DNA from: Benincasa hispida
Lineage: Eukaryota > Streptophyta > Magnoliopsida > Cucurbitales > Cucurbitaceae
Assembly (NCBI RefSeq): GCF_009727055.1
Contig: NC_052349.1
Coordinates: forward strand, 92,057,244 to 92,121,243
Direction: 5' to 3'
DNA: 64,000 nt
The notes under the pieces are model-generated. The model was not told where the DNA came from and ran no database searches. It worked only from the letters and a program-made list of their open reading frames with translations. Numbering within the stretch: the stretch's first letter is position 1; each line of letters starts with the position of its first letter. Shown here in pieces: positions 22,369 to 33,699 of the stretch. Made by a program: the position numbers and the translations under genes.

Positions 22369-22566
22369 CTAAAAGTGCAAATCCCTATGCTTGTAAATTA
22401 CAGGAAGTTTGGCCACCAGCATTGACACCTCTGTAAATCCATTAAAAAGGATGATAACAGTATAAAAGTAGAGTGCCCCAAGATAAAGTCCTCCGTCATC
22501 CATTGTGTCATGATTCATTATTGTCTGGAAAAAGATACTCATTGTAATCATCGCAACCAGTAGTAA
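22369..22566 (-). pseudogene. captured fragment of a PDR-type ABCG transporter gene
   Basis: The minus-strand reading is LLLVAMITMSIFFQT followed by DDGGLYLGALYF, FNGFTEVSMLVAKLPV and YKHRDLHF. In full-size plant pleiotropic-drug-resistance (ABCG) transporters this series spans membrane helices of the first transmembrane domain and the conserved KLPVxYKxRDLxFYP loop. Only about 65 of some 1,400 residues are present. A stop precedes it (22567-22569) and another follows directly after HF (22369-22371), where family members continue with YP. It lies inside the CACTA element, so it is a transposon-captured exon piece and not a working transporter. Confidence 0.8.
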
Positions 22567-23718
22567 CTACATAATAGAAACGATGAGGACAACATTACAG
22601 AAAAATATGTCATCCTTCAATTGTTGGTTTGATAATGGTCGCATAAGTTGTTTCTATCACAGACGCAACATTAACGAGTGGATTTATTTCAATCTCCAAA
22701 TAAGGCGTAAAATATATAAAGGTAAAACAAAAAATGATAGGGAACTACTTTACTACCTGAACAAATTTAAAAATGTAGATAAATGAGTTTCGTTTCATCA
22801 ACAGCTTTAGCAATGAAAAGCTGGTCTTAAGAAGCTCACGCCTCTTTACGCCTCTTTTCTGTTCAATCTCTACACTACTTGCTTATTTCTTGCAAGAAGT
22901 CTGCAACATTCTTTCTCTCGGGACAGGTGAATCCCATAGATTCAAAGAAATTAAAAATAGAGTCTCTCGGTCCCTATTCAATCTCTACACTAGCTTGTTA
23001 TTCATGACAGGTCTTCTCTTTTTTGTTTTCTTAGCAGCATAAATGCAACCTGGAAAAGTTCTCTTTGCTATTTTTGTTGCATTCTTTAGGATGTGATAGC
23101 TTGTAAGTTCTCAAATATCAATGAAAAGTTGATATTTCTAAAGGTTGAAAGGCATATTCTCTGATAATCTTCATGTACATATAAAACCCACCTAACATGA
23201 AGAAGATAAGTCATAATCTAAGCAGGGATGGGAGGGGGCGATCGCTAATGAGAAACAAAATATTTGTATAATTTGGATAAATTTGCTTCGATGAAAGACA
23301 AGCATCAAAAGATTTAGCTTCCATCAATGCAGCTGGAAAACAAGCTTATTTCTCTTCTCTTCTCTTCCCTTCCCTTCTCTTCAAATAACACAAATTATTT
23401 CCACATAGAAACAATCAATTTAAGAAAACAACAACAATAATAACATTAATTGGGAGCCTCCAGACCCAAGCTCTAAATCAGTAATCAGGTAAAGTTAGAA
23501 AGAATAAGGACATTCAACGGCCTGAAGAGTAATCAATAATTCGTTATCTGGTTTCAAAACACTCAATACATTTTATCTTGAACAAATAGACTAAACTGAA
23601 ATAATCTAAGAGAGTCAAGTATACCAAGCATTGTTGTCGGTCTGAACGATACCGTCTGTAAAGAAGAATCACAATCAGACATTCAACGGCCTGAAGAGGG
23701 AGAAAGAAGAACGATGAT

Positions 23719-23949
23719 TCAAAATGAGAGAAGAAGTACCAAAATCAAGAAGAGAGTGTGAGAAGGATCAGAGATGAGATCGGTGGAGTAGATATAATGA
23801 GCAATACAGAAAGCTAGGGCTAGCCTTAGGGCGCAGATCAGATGGAGGAAGAAGGCCTCTGAAATTGATATGAGAGTTGAAGCTTTAAGAGCCATCTCTT
23901 TTTTCTTCATCTCCATCTCCATTGCTGTAGTTTCTCGTGGCACCGTCAT
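23719..23949 (-). CDS. small hypothetical ORF inside the CACTA element
   Basis: An ATG-started frame of 76 codons. It opens with a charged stretch rich in Glu, Met and Lys (residues 10-20), followed by two hydrophobic segments (around residues 31-52 and 62-76) that could span a membrane. An internal Met at residue 20 (MALKASTLIS) could be the actual start. I do not recognise the protein. Its position near the CACTA right end, as with the ABC fragment, suggests a captured first exon. It could equally be chance. Confidence 0.3.
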   Translation of the reverse strand: MTVPRETTAMEMEMKKKEMALKASTLISISEAFFLHLICALRLALAFCIAHYIYSTDLISDPSHTLFLILVLLLSF

Positions 23950-24114
23950 TGGTTATGGTCAGAGCCATTTGAGTGGTGGAGAGTGAGCTCTGAACAATCA
24001 GAAAATGAAGATAAGGAGAGATACCGCGCGTATTTCATTTTTTTCGTCGAAATCCATAGCGTTGCAACACTACTTTTCAGCGTTGTAATACTACCCTATA
24101 TATTCTAGTATAAA

Positions 24115-24300
24115 AACGTCAAGAAACCATTAATTGAACTTGACATTTTTAAAACGTCAAGTATTAAATTTGACCGAAATAAATGTACAACCTCTGCTTT
24201 CTAAAAACAATTCTTGACTTTTTTTTTTCTTCAAAATCACCTATTTCTTGACAATTTTTCATAAAAACGTCAAGTATTTAAAATTGCAAACGTAAAAAAG
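24115..24300. repeat. right subterminal repeat region of CACTA element
   Basis: AAAACGTCAAG and CTTGACATTTTT-type words recur about six times next to the right terminus, mirroring the left side. Confidence 0.8.
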
Positions 24301-24524
24301 GTGATTTTTCTTGTAGTGTATGCATAAAACAAATAGAATACATGGTTTAAATATTGCTTAGTTCATATTAGCTAAATGCTTCTCAACCCATAAATGGTTT
24401 AGTTACTCATAATGGAAAGAGAAAAGACAGATGAGAGATAAACTGGATATGTATTCCTACTGAGGAAAGAGGTCTTTCAATGTTTATACAATATAAATAT
24501 ACTAAGATAGGAAATGGGGATAGA

Positions 24525-24618
24525 GAAACAAGTCATGGTGTGCAATTTCTTCCTTTCTCCGTCAATGATTGGAAACAAGTCATGGTGTGCAATTTCTTGC
24601 TTTCTCCGTCAATGATTG
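24525..24618 (+). repeat. 47-bp tandem duplication in the split Ty3 LTR
   Basis: The units 24525-24571 and 24572-24618 differ at one position (TTCTTCC against TTCTTGC). Confidence 0.95.
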
Positions 24619-25210
24619 CTTCACTAGGAGTATTGGAAATAAGGTTCCTCTTCTGCCTCCAGAGGTGATTCTTAAGTTTTCCCTCAAGATTTACAAATGG
24701 TGGAAAGAGGAGTGGATTTTTGCAAAGTTTTCTTCCTATTCTTCTCGTTTATATTTGCATGGCGATTTCATGGTGTATTTATAGGCGTTCAGAGGCAGCT
24801 TTTCTTCTCTTACTAATGATTGTGCTGATAAGGTGCACTAAATTCCATACCTTGCGCGTCAAAAGTTCATTGGTTCTATAGTGAAGCTTTCTATAAGCTA
24901 TACCAACTTGATCTTTGATTTGACTTCCACTGCCCACAAGTCATGTCATATCTCATCGCCTGAAACCACCAACTCGACCAACTATGCGATCATAAATTGG
25001 CGTTGAGAACTCATGTGATCGCATCATCAAACTTTCTACACTTAAACAAAGTATGATTTTTACCTTTTTGTAGACATATTAGGCTTTATGTGTGTCATCG
25101 CTTGATGTAATTATTTCCATAAATTCCTTATCAAGCTGTCGCATTTTCAGAGTTTTTTCTAATTGTTTAGATAAAAGAGGTAGAATAACTTGTATTTCTA
25201 CATGTTATCA

Positions 25211-25783
25211 CCTGCGCAAGAGATCTTCGCATCGATGTGGTGCCAAAGCCTACTACACTCTGATGCTTGAGTTAATACATAGAGTGACTTATTTAGCTAA
25301 GCACAAAAGAAGTAAGGTTGGATCTCTCCTTGGAGATTACTTAAATTCCCGTTTGTGGCGGTCAAATGAAGCTATTTATCCCTTACTCTAACACATGCCT
25401 CTGGTGATGTGAAATGTCGATGGTATCAGGGATGTTTCTAGCACTCAAGATTGCAAGGTGTCAGTTCAGGTTTGACTCATTTATTTTCTGATTGGTGTAT
25501 ATTCACCGGCTCGACTGGTTGGCCCAAACCCTGAGGAGTTGACATTTTCTTTTTTTGGACGTGCATTCCTCTATGCCTCCTCTTGGTACCTTATTGACTT
25601 GAACCTATACATGGACTTAGAACCTTGCCTTGGACAATCATCCATTATTATTAATCCTAATTTTTAGTTAAATTATTATACATTTTATTATTGAGCTTTT
25701 GAAATTGTATAATTTATTTGAGTCGTTTTTTGTAGGTGAAAATTTTCTAATTAATAAAGTGTTTAAGCTTTCAACAATGTGTG
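25211..25783. other. unassigned intergenic sequence
   Basis: Moderately GC sequence between two solo LTRs. Open frames such as 25092-25391 cross the LTR boundary and show no known domain. Neither a gene nor an element was recognised. Confidence 0.5.
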
Positions 25784-26234
25784 TGTTGGGAATTTATGCG
25801 AGATATAAATAAATGTAGAATAAACTAAATTATATTTTAAATTTTTAAATAAGTAAATGATCATAAAATAATAAATAAATAAATAAGAAAGGAAAAAAAA
25901 AAAGAACAACACCGAAAAAATATACCGATTTGCTCCCAACATTATTCTCTCGAGAACACGCAATGCCACAATTAAAATGCTGAAGAGAAACTGAGAGTCG
26001 GCCTCTTTTCTTCTTCAGCGGCAGAAATAAAGCCTCTCGGCTCTTTTACACCACTGTGCAGTTTTCCTTCTGCATAAATGTGTATATAATAGGCTAAGCC
26101 CATTAATCTCAGAGAAGAATTCCAGCCGTAGTGTTTTTCTTTATTAATCACCTTCAAATCAACCAATTAAAAGCTTTCCTATGAGTTAAGAGAAAGAATG
26201 GAGCTCTGGAGTTTTGGGCTCCAATACCCTAACA
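25784..26234 (+). repeat. small solo LTR, TSD GTGTG
   Basis: The 451-bp unit starts TGTTGGGAA and ends CCCTAACA, which form a short inverted repeat. GTGTG flanks it on both sides (25779-25783 and 26235-26239). TATATAAT at 26083-26090 is a likely promoter. The size and ends suit a small copia LTR. No internal region is present, so two LTRs have recombined. Confidence 0.8.
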
Positions 26235-26239
26235 GTGTG

Positions 26240-28120
26240 TCTCTATGTAATCCATATACTTTCAAAAGTGTTTCTAATAAGTATATATATAGGAACTTTC
26301 TAATCTTTTTATTTAATAATTCTATGCTATTAACTTTGTTAGATTAATGCTTAAATAGCATATTAATTATACAAGTTGAGGATTACAAACAGAATCAACA
26401 CATCATCGACATGAGAATACTGAATTGGTCAAGAAATGTGCCTCCGATAAAGAAATTAGAAGTTTGATTTCCTACCCTATGTGTTGTTGACTTAAAAAGA
26501 AATTGTCACATGGTTTTTATTTTGAGGAGAAACGTGACTTTTAAATAATATGTACTCAATGCATCATGAACATGTTAAATGAAATATTAAACAAGTTTAA
26601 TTTAGATACAAAATTAAAATTTTAGGCCTGTTAATAACCATTTGATTTCTTTTGTCTTTTGATTTCGAAATTTAATCTTATAAACAATACTTCCACCTAT
26701 TGAATTCATTGTGTTGTTAGCTACGCTTTAAAAATTCCAAACCAAATTCTTAAAACTCAATATTAGTTTTGAAGAACTTAAATTTTTTTTTTTAAAATGG
26801 TAAGATTTTAAATGGTTACTTAAGAAAGATGAAAATCATGGTAAAAATATTATGAGAAAATAAATACAAGTTTAAAAAACTAAGGAGGCATTGCCCCACT
26901 ACTTGGAGTTAATAAGGGTTTAATATGTTGAAATTACCAAGTTTGTATTTGGGGTGTAAGGTATAAGATTGAGTTCTTTGATAATTGTGAAAAGTAGATT
27001 AAGAAAGTAAGATGAAGTTATTTGGTAATATATAATTAAATTTACCTTCACCCACGAACTTAAACTTTTGGGTAAATCAGTATTTAAGATAGTATCAGAA
27101 CATGTGGTTTAGAGAGACCTTGAGTTCAAGCCCCTCCAGCTCCAATGTTATTTCCTCCCCATTTAATATTGATTTCTACTTGTTTGACTCTTCTACATAT
27201 TTAAAACTCACAAGTGAAGTAGAGTGCTTAATGATATAATATTAAATTTGTCTTTATCCATTAGCTTAATACTTCATCGATAAATCTATAATCTTGATAG
27301 TGTTTACTATTGAAGTTAGATTATATATAAAAAATAGAGAGTTTAATAGTAAATTTTTAATTTTAAAAAAAAAACACGCAAAGATTCTTCATATTTTGCT
27401 CCAACTATACTACGGGAAAAAGTTTAAATTTCTGATCCATTCTAGTTTAATATTAATTTTTACATTTTCGACTATTTTAATTTATTGAATAATTTCCTAA
27501 ATCAGCGTGTACGTTTGGATATATACAAATAACCAAAGAGTAGAGACAAATAATAATGATAATATTAATAATAATAAATTTAAATAAGTCAACTAAAAAA
27601 ATGCTAAATGCATAAAACTTTACAAAAGTGACGCTTTCAAAAAAAATTTTACAAAAATGACTAAATGATTTTTTTTACTGAAAATTTCAAATTGGGCTTC
27701 GAAAGTATCTCTAGTATAGATCTTCCACTTTTTAACTCAATAAAAGTCAAAACGAGCATAGTGAATTGACATATAATATATATTAACAATCAAGATGTAT
27801 GTGATTCTAATCCCCATCTAATCTAACATTAATTCAAATTAAGTAATAGTAATTAGTATTCAAATAATATTTAGCTTTTAACTGTGGGAGTGATAGTTTG
27901 TAATTATAAATGATAAAAAACATGCATTGGATAACTTCAAGTGTTTGTAATTCATGATACACCTATAACTATGTACAAAAATTATAACATAAGAAAAATA
28001 TGTGTCTATATATCTTAAAGCCTTAGTATGAACCTTTAAATTTTCCAACCTAATTATAAGTAGCAACATCTAGAGTGTGCAAATTAGCTTGTGAGAAAAC
28101 AGTCCCTTTGGGGTTAGGAG
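26240..28120. other. AT-rich intergenic DNA without genes
   Basis: No coding potential beyond chance short frames. GGCCTGTTAATAACCATTTG near 26626 resembles plant MITE ends, but no partner end was found. Confidence 0.5.
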
Positions 28121-29056
28121 TGACACACAGGTAAAGAATTTTCTTCTAACTCACTTAGAAGTTCATTCTTCACCAATCTCTCAATCCTAATGAAATTGAT
28201 ATATCCTAATCTCAAGTGCCAAAGTTGGTCATTTTCTTTAGGAGAAATTTTATGTCTTTTATGTTGAGTTTCGCAGTTTTAAACATTTTAGTGTTATGGA
28301 GAACTTTAGTTGCTAATGGTCTTAGCACGTATAAATTATTTTCCAGTTCAGCTGAAAAAATATTGACACCATTCTTAGAAATAAACACTTTATTTACAAA
28401 GAAGTTTATACAATATGATTGTTCAAGTAAACAGTTTACAGAAATTAAGTTCCTCTTCAAACTAGGAATTACATATACATTTTCTAACAAAATATATCTA
28501 TTCTGTAAGTTAACTGGAGACCTCCCACTGCCACAATTGAGACGATGTGTCAAGTTCCAACTCGTATCGTCATTTCCCCAACTTCCAGTTGCCATCAGAA
28601 GCTAATTCCCTGGAATGAAAAACAAACATGGTTAGTGGCGCCCGAATCAATTATTCAAGACGAATCATCATTCTCTACTAAACAGGTTTCCAAAACAAGC
28701 AAATCATATTTACCTTGCTTGGCTTTCTTCTTTTTAGCCAAGTATTTAGGACAGATCCTCTTCCAATGTTCCTCCTAGTTGCAATAGAAACAGATTCCCT
28801 TTGCAACCTTGGCTTACAACTGATGGTTTTTCTTTCCTTTTTTTTTAGACCTTTTTTCTTCTTCCATTTTTTGGTGCCGAAAGAAGAAGGGACAGACTTT
28901 GTTCTATAGGTCGAACCTCTGTGAAAATTTTTAGAGGATGAAACAACATTTGCTTCACCCTTCTATTCCTTGGCTTTCATCAAGGACTGGAAGGTTTGTA
29001 GCTCGTTAAGGCAAAGTGGTCAAGTTGTAGTCAATTATATTCATAATAACATTGCT
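28121..29056 (-). pseudogene. copia gag-protease-pre-integrase remnant (element B)
   Basis: The minus strand reads the Gag tail, a zinc knuckle near 28750-28790 (FYCN, then HWKRIC) with a stop inside, a basic Lys-rich linker, the protease motif WIIDSGATNHVC near 28620-28655, and the pre-integrase domain (LENVYVIPSLKRNLISV, then YVLRPLATKVLHN). It ends where integrase would begin. Just right of 29056 the sequence switches directly to leader, so about the first 200 codons of Gag are gone. Stops and frame changes make it non-coding. Confidence 0.85.
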
Positions 29057-29773
29057 ACGGATCTGAAATGAGACAATCTCAACTTATAGACAGAACAACT
29101 CCTTGTTACTGTCACTATTAGTCACCATTGTTCGGTCTATAATTTGTTAAACTCGCTTAAAAATTGTTGTAAGTGTAATACCTTGTTTTAGGTTCTAGAG
29201 TTCTGCCTCAATGAGCCAACCGTAGGGAAAAACTGATTGGGATATGAAACTAAAGTAATCCTATTCATTGCTGGAGTTTGAATAAAGCATCATGCAAAAA
29301 TGGCTTCCTATAGGGGGACACTCAAAGTGCCACGAGGCCATGCACAAAACTTTATTTCAAACTAATGAGAGAGATCGAGGGATATGTTGTCACACGTCCC
29401 ACTCTCACTTACTATAAACACTCTCTCCATTCACCTCGATATTGATCTATACAAATGTCATCCGTTGGGGGATATTCAAAGTACCTCGAGGCCGAATATA
29501 GATCTTACGGTGTGAACTTTAAGGGAAAAACGTCAAGAGGATAAAATGAAGTATAATACACCCCATTTTTCTCTTACTGAGCGTTTTACCTAGGGTTAAT
29601 TAACTTAGAAAAATCTGACCACTGATTCTAACGAAGTGATTATTTAATTTTTCCAAAAATAAAACTTGCCTTTGGATAGTTAAACAACTTTGATTAAGGT
29701 CTATTAAACTCTTCAACAAAATTTAATCATACTTGCATGCTTGTAGCAAATCTATCTAACCTTTGCAGGTAAG
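29057..29773 (-). other. gag-proximal leader of element B
   Basis: It is related to 37700-38470 in element C and to 47470-48250 (opposite strand) in element D. Shared landmarks are CCGTAGGGAAAAAC, CCACTTACTATAAACAYTCTCTCC and CCACGAGGCC/GGGGGACAC-type blocks. There is no open frame. Confidence 0.75.
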
Positions 29774-30274
29774 TGTTGGGATTGATGCCCTAAATCTCGA
29801 AGGGTCCTATAGTTTGTAATTGTGTTGTACAAACTTATTATTTATTTTATAAAATATATGATGTTTTATTTCAAAATTAGTTGCATTAACCACAAACCAA
29901 TAAACTAACATCCAAGGTTATCTTGTAGTTTAAACATGTATGTAGAGACATACGGGTAATCATGTTTAAGTGATAACCTAAATGGTCTGTAGTAGATGGA
30001 TAAGGTTGGGTACCTTATCCTGGTGACACTAAGAGTATGGTCCACTTTGGTGTTACAATTGTTGTAAAGTACTACAAATGATCTGATCCTGATCATTCAT
30101 GTGTAGACATGTGAGTCGGGATATTCTATACAAAGGAGTTTATATAAGACCAAACCATGAAATGTTTAGTCTCATTATATAACACCATTCATAATAGAAA
30201 CATACATTTCACTAGGATGACCATAGGTAACATGACCTTAATCCTAAGTGAGTTGTGAACTCCCACCTATGAGG

Positions 30275-32321
30275 TGAAGGATCTCATACCAAGAGTTCCA
30301 TGAGTGGGTTTAGATCGCTCTGATTTCACAATGACTGAAACACAAACAACATACATTCAAGACATACAGTTATGCATATAAAACTCATTATCGGCATGCT
30401 CAGAATACAATAAAACACAACGAAAGAGGTTCATACCAGATGAAGACTCTCTTCATATGTGTGAACCCACAGCAGCTGAAAACCTCCCACCGATCTACCA
30501 GCACCCGACAAGTATGTCGACTATAACAACACAATCAGAGTATACACGAACAATGCAGCGGGGACGACACCACCACAAGAGAAACCCGGGTATCCTCGGC
30601 GAAAAAAATACAAAGAGTGGGCTCTGGTGAGTTTGGTATAGGACGGAGGAGAAGGCGTTGTGTAGACGATAAGCAAGTGGGACATGAACTCTGCTATCGT
30701 ATAGTAGAGCCATACGATCATATAGGAAAAACTGAACGATCATTTAGGAAAGATGTATATGATCGTTTAGAGAATGTGTGAGGTAGACGATCGTTTAGAT
30801 GAACGAGCTTCTATCGTATAAGCTCTCACGATCGCTTTCACGGATTCTTTTTAGGCGCGGACGAATACAAATGCACGATTGAAAAAAATATGAAATGAAA
30901 ACGATTTTTGTTTTAATCCACCAGTTACCATAACCTTCGCAGCCCCACTTCCCATGTCCGAACGTGGATCAATCGGTTAATTATCAAATAATTATTCAAT
31001 TAATTTAATTAATAAATATAATCATATTATATTTATATTCTATAGGTGATATCATATATCTACTATTATAGTATTTTTTCCTCTACTTGAAATATAACTC
31101 ATATTTATAATCTAATTTCCTCCAAAATAATGTATCTCATACATTTAGCCAATTATATCATATATAATTAACAAGTTCAATTATATCATATATAATTGAA
31201 CTTCCTCTTGTCAATTTGAACATTTCAAATTAACCCAAACACTGGTTCTCGACTTTATCCAAGCTACCAGGTGACCTAATGGACCTGTGGCTCGAAGCTC
31301 AACAGTACATGAATAGCTGACTAAACTCTTTAGCCACGAAATCCACCATTATTAACTGTAAGTGATTCCACTAAAGACCAACGACTGAACTCTTCTTACC
31401 ATAGATATATTCTATTGTCCATTGGATATAACCAATCATGAGTACGATGACCCTTCACAGATGCTCGTAAGTACAGTTGGATCAATTTACGTTTTGCCCC
31501 TGTAGTTACATCTCACTCCTTAAGTACCACTGATTCCTCTAATGAACAATACAACATAGTCCAACTATGTGTGAACACCTCTCGGCCAAGAGAAGGTGTG
31601 TGGCCACATTGTTTCAAGCCCCGGATTCAACCCTTAGGGAGCCATCTATCTACTTACCCCTACCTCAGGGAAGGAGTGAATTTCCATTCTTGTGTAGCTG
31701 AGTTCCCAGCTCTCAAATCAAATGAATCCCCAAAATGGTAGGGTTTGAATTGGCGACCTGGCCATTCGCACCCATACAAATCAAAGAACCACCCTCAATG
31801 GGAAGAGTTCCCAACTCACTCAAGATTGAGGTCATGTTACCTATGGTCATCATAGTGAAGTGAAGTCTTTGTCATGAACGATGTTATATAATGAGACATT
31901 AATACTTCGTGGTCAGTCTTATACAAACTCTTTGTATAGGACGCCCCCGTTCGCATGTCCCTAAACGAATGATCAGATTTCAGATCATCTGTTGGCTAGT
32001 CACAACACTTGTGACATTCCACAAAGCGGGGCCGCGTCCGTAACGTTACCAGGATAAGGTTTCCCTCCTTTACCCATTTACTATAAACCATTTTGGTTAT
32101 CACTAGAGACATGATCCACTTGTATGTCCCCACATACATACTTGAGTCACATATAGATAACCAGGGATTTTATGTTTATTGGTTTGTGATAAAGCAAATA
32201 AAACAAATAACCGAGCAAAATAACAAGATGTAAAGTAAATATCATATATTAACAATCACTGGTATTCATATATACTATTTAAAACTACAGGACACGAGAC
32301 TTTACGGCATCAACCCCAACA
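30275..32321 (-). repeat. 3' LTR of element C
   Basis: On the minus strand it runs from TGTTGGGGTTGATGCC at 32321 to GAGATCCTTCA at 30275. It abuts the TGAGG duplication on its outer side and the polypurine tract on its inner side. It contains several ACGATCGT/ACGATCAT words near 30710-30830. Confidence 0.95.
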
Positions 32322-32336
32322 ATCTCCCACTTGCCC
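32322..32336 (-). promoter_or_regulatory. polypurine tract of element C
   Basis: GGGCAAGTGGGAGAT on the minus strand directly precedes the LTR start. A second near-copy, AGTGGGAGAT, lies 73 bp upstream in element sense (32410-32419). Confidence 0.9.
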
Positions 32337-32428
32337 TAAAGTGAAGTGGGGTGTACAAAAAACTTAGTACAAAACAATAAAATAGGGCATAAAAGCCCAG
32401 TACAATAAAATCTCCCACTTTCCCTAGT

Positions 32429-33676
32429 TTAGCACAGACGATCCTGTAGACCCATGCTCCGTAGGTGACCCTCAAACACTATAGCCGTGAGAGCCTTCAT
32501 AAACGAGTCAACAACATTGTGCTTCGTAAATACTGACCCTAGTGTGAACTTGCATGAGTCCTTATCAGTCTGAAAGTCAGAATCTGTGTATCCTGTAAGG
32601 ATCAAATCCCTCAAACCATTATGAGTATGTAGTCCCTCGTTCTCCGAAGATACTTGAGGATGTGCTTCAACTGCGGTCCAGTGACCCTGGCCTGGGTTAG
32701 ACTAATACCTACTGACTATGCTACAGCATAGTAGATGTCTGAACGAGTACAGAGCATCGCGTACATCAAACTGCCAACGACAGATGCATATGGAACCCGT
32801 CTCATCTCCTCAACCTCTTGAGGCGTCTTAGGACAACATTTCCTTAGTCAAAGTGACTCCATGCCTGAACGATAATAAACCCCTCTTGGAGTCCTGCATC
32901 GAGTACTTGAGCAACATCTTGTCAATGTACGATGTCTGAGACAGTGCTAGTACTTTGTTCTTGCGATCCCGAAAGATCTGTATACCTAGAACAAATTGAG
33001 CCTCTCACAAATCTTTCATTTGGAATTGAGTCGCTAGCCAATTCTTAACTGCAGTCAATAGACACATCATTCCCAATGAGTATGATATCATTTGGAATTG
33101 GGTCGCTAGCCAACACTGAGAATACTCTGTAACGTTGATGATCTTCTTGTAGACATAAGTACATCAACATTTTGGTCAAAGCCATATGACTTGATCGCTG
33201 CATCAAACTGTATGTTCCAAGATCGAGACGCTTGTTTCAGTCCATAAATGGATCGGTTTAGTTTGCAAACCTTTTTCTCTTGACCTTGGACTATAAATCC
33301 CTCGGGCTGCACCATATAAATGGTCTCCTTCAAGATTTTCATTTAGAAAGGCCTTCTTGACGTCCATTTATCAGATTCTCATAATTATAATAAGCTGCAA
33401 TGGACAGAGAGGATGCGAATCGACTTTAACATGGCAACAGGCGAGAAAGTCTCCTCATAGTCAACTCTCTCTACCTGGGTATTAACCCTTTGCCACAAGT
33501 CGAGCCTTGAAGGTATGTAACCTTCTCATCACGCACCCGTTTGCTCTTGTAGATCCATTTACAATGTATGGGCGAACCCCATCAGGCTGATCTACAAGAT
33601 CCCATATTGAGTTGAAGTACATCGACTCCTTCTCGAGATCGATGGCCTTGACCCATTCATCCTGGTCAACATCCAT
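32429..33676 (-). pseudogene. copia RT and partial RNase H (element C), active site lost
   Basis: The minus-strand reading goes from the RT start (DQDEWVKAIDLEKESM) through FKARLVAKG and the palm segment (MVQPEGFIVQGQEKKVCKLN, SIYGLKQASRSWNIQF) to RNase H (ILTGYTDSDFQTD) and the C-terminal tail ending at a stop near 32429. The stretch expected to encode YVDD is replaced by a 25-bp copy (33089-33113) of downstream RT sequence (33017-33041). The middle of RNase H is deleted: the tail (HNVVDSFMKALT) follows directly on the SVFTK segment. Several frameshifts are also present. Confidence 0.9.
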
Positions 33677-33699
33677 TCAACAACTCTTGTTGAAGTTTC

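Larger units (their letters stand above)
21485..24318. mobile_element. non-autonomous CACTA (En/Spm) element, TSD TAT
   Basis: The left end is CACTACTATAAAACAGTG and the right end, read inwards, CACTACAAGAAAAATCACC. A 3-bp duplication TAT flanks them (21482-21484 and 24319-24321). All three are CACTA hallmarks. Many TTGACATTTT/AAAACGTCAAG words fill both subterminal regions. The 2.8-kb element has no transposase. Its interior carries an ABC transporter fragment and a small unrecognised ORF. A 31-bp direct repeat occurs at 21957-21987 and 22079-22109. Confidence 0.9.
20949..25210 (-). repeat. decayed solo Ty3/gypsy LTR, split by a CACTA element
   Basis: Read on the minus strand, the LTR starts at 25210 with TGATAACATGTAGAAATACA, close to TGATAACGGGCAGAAATGCA of the solo LTR at 34469-36112. 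It ends at 20949 in ATGCATCA. Near that end both share the stretch around CTCAAG, TCCTGGTGAGTTCAAGGTTGAAC. A minus-strand TATAAATA lies at 24776-24783. The flanks TCTAC (20944-20948) and CCTGC (25211-25215) match at 3 of 5 bases with two transitions, as an old duplication might. Without the CACTA insert and its TSD copy the LTR is about 1.4 kb. Confidence 0.65.

Noticed and set aside
24480..24784. Two overlapping frames at 24.5-24.8 kb
   Set aside because: Created by the 47-bp tandem duplication in a decayed LTR. No domain is recognised.
28216..28605. 129-codon + strand frame opposite the element B protease region
   Set aside because: Shadow of the minus-strand copia coding sequence. The same applies to 505-705, 1025-1207, 2968-3486, 36621-36950 and 37035-37382.
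30495..30743. Two overlapping minus-strand frames in the 3' LTR of element C
   Set aside because: LTR sequence without conserved frame: the homologous 5' LTR has different stops.
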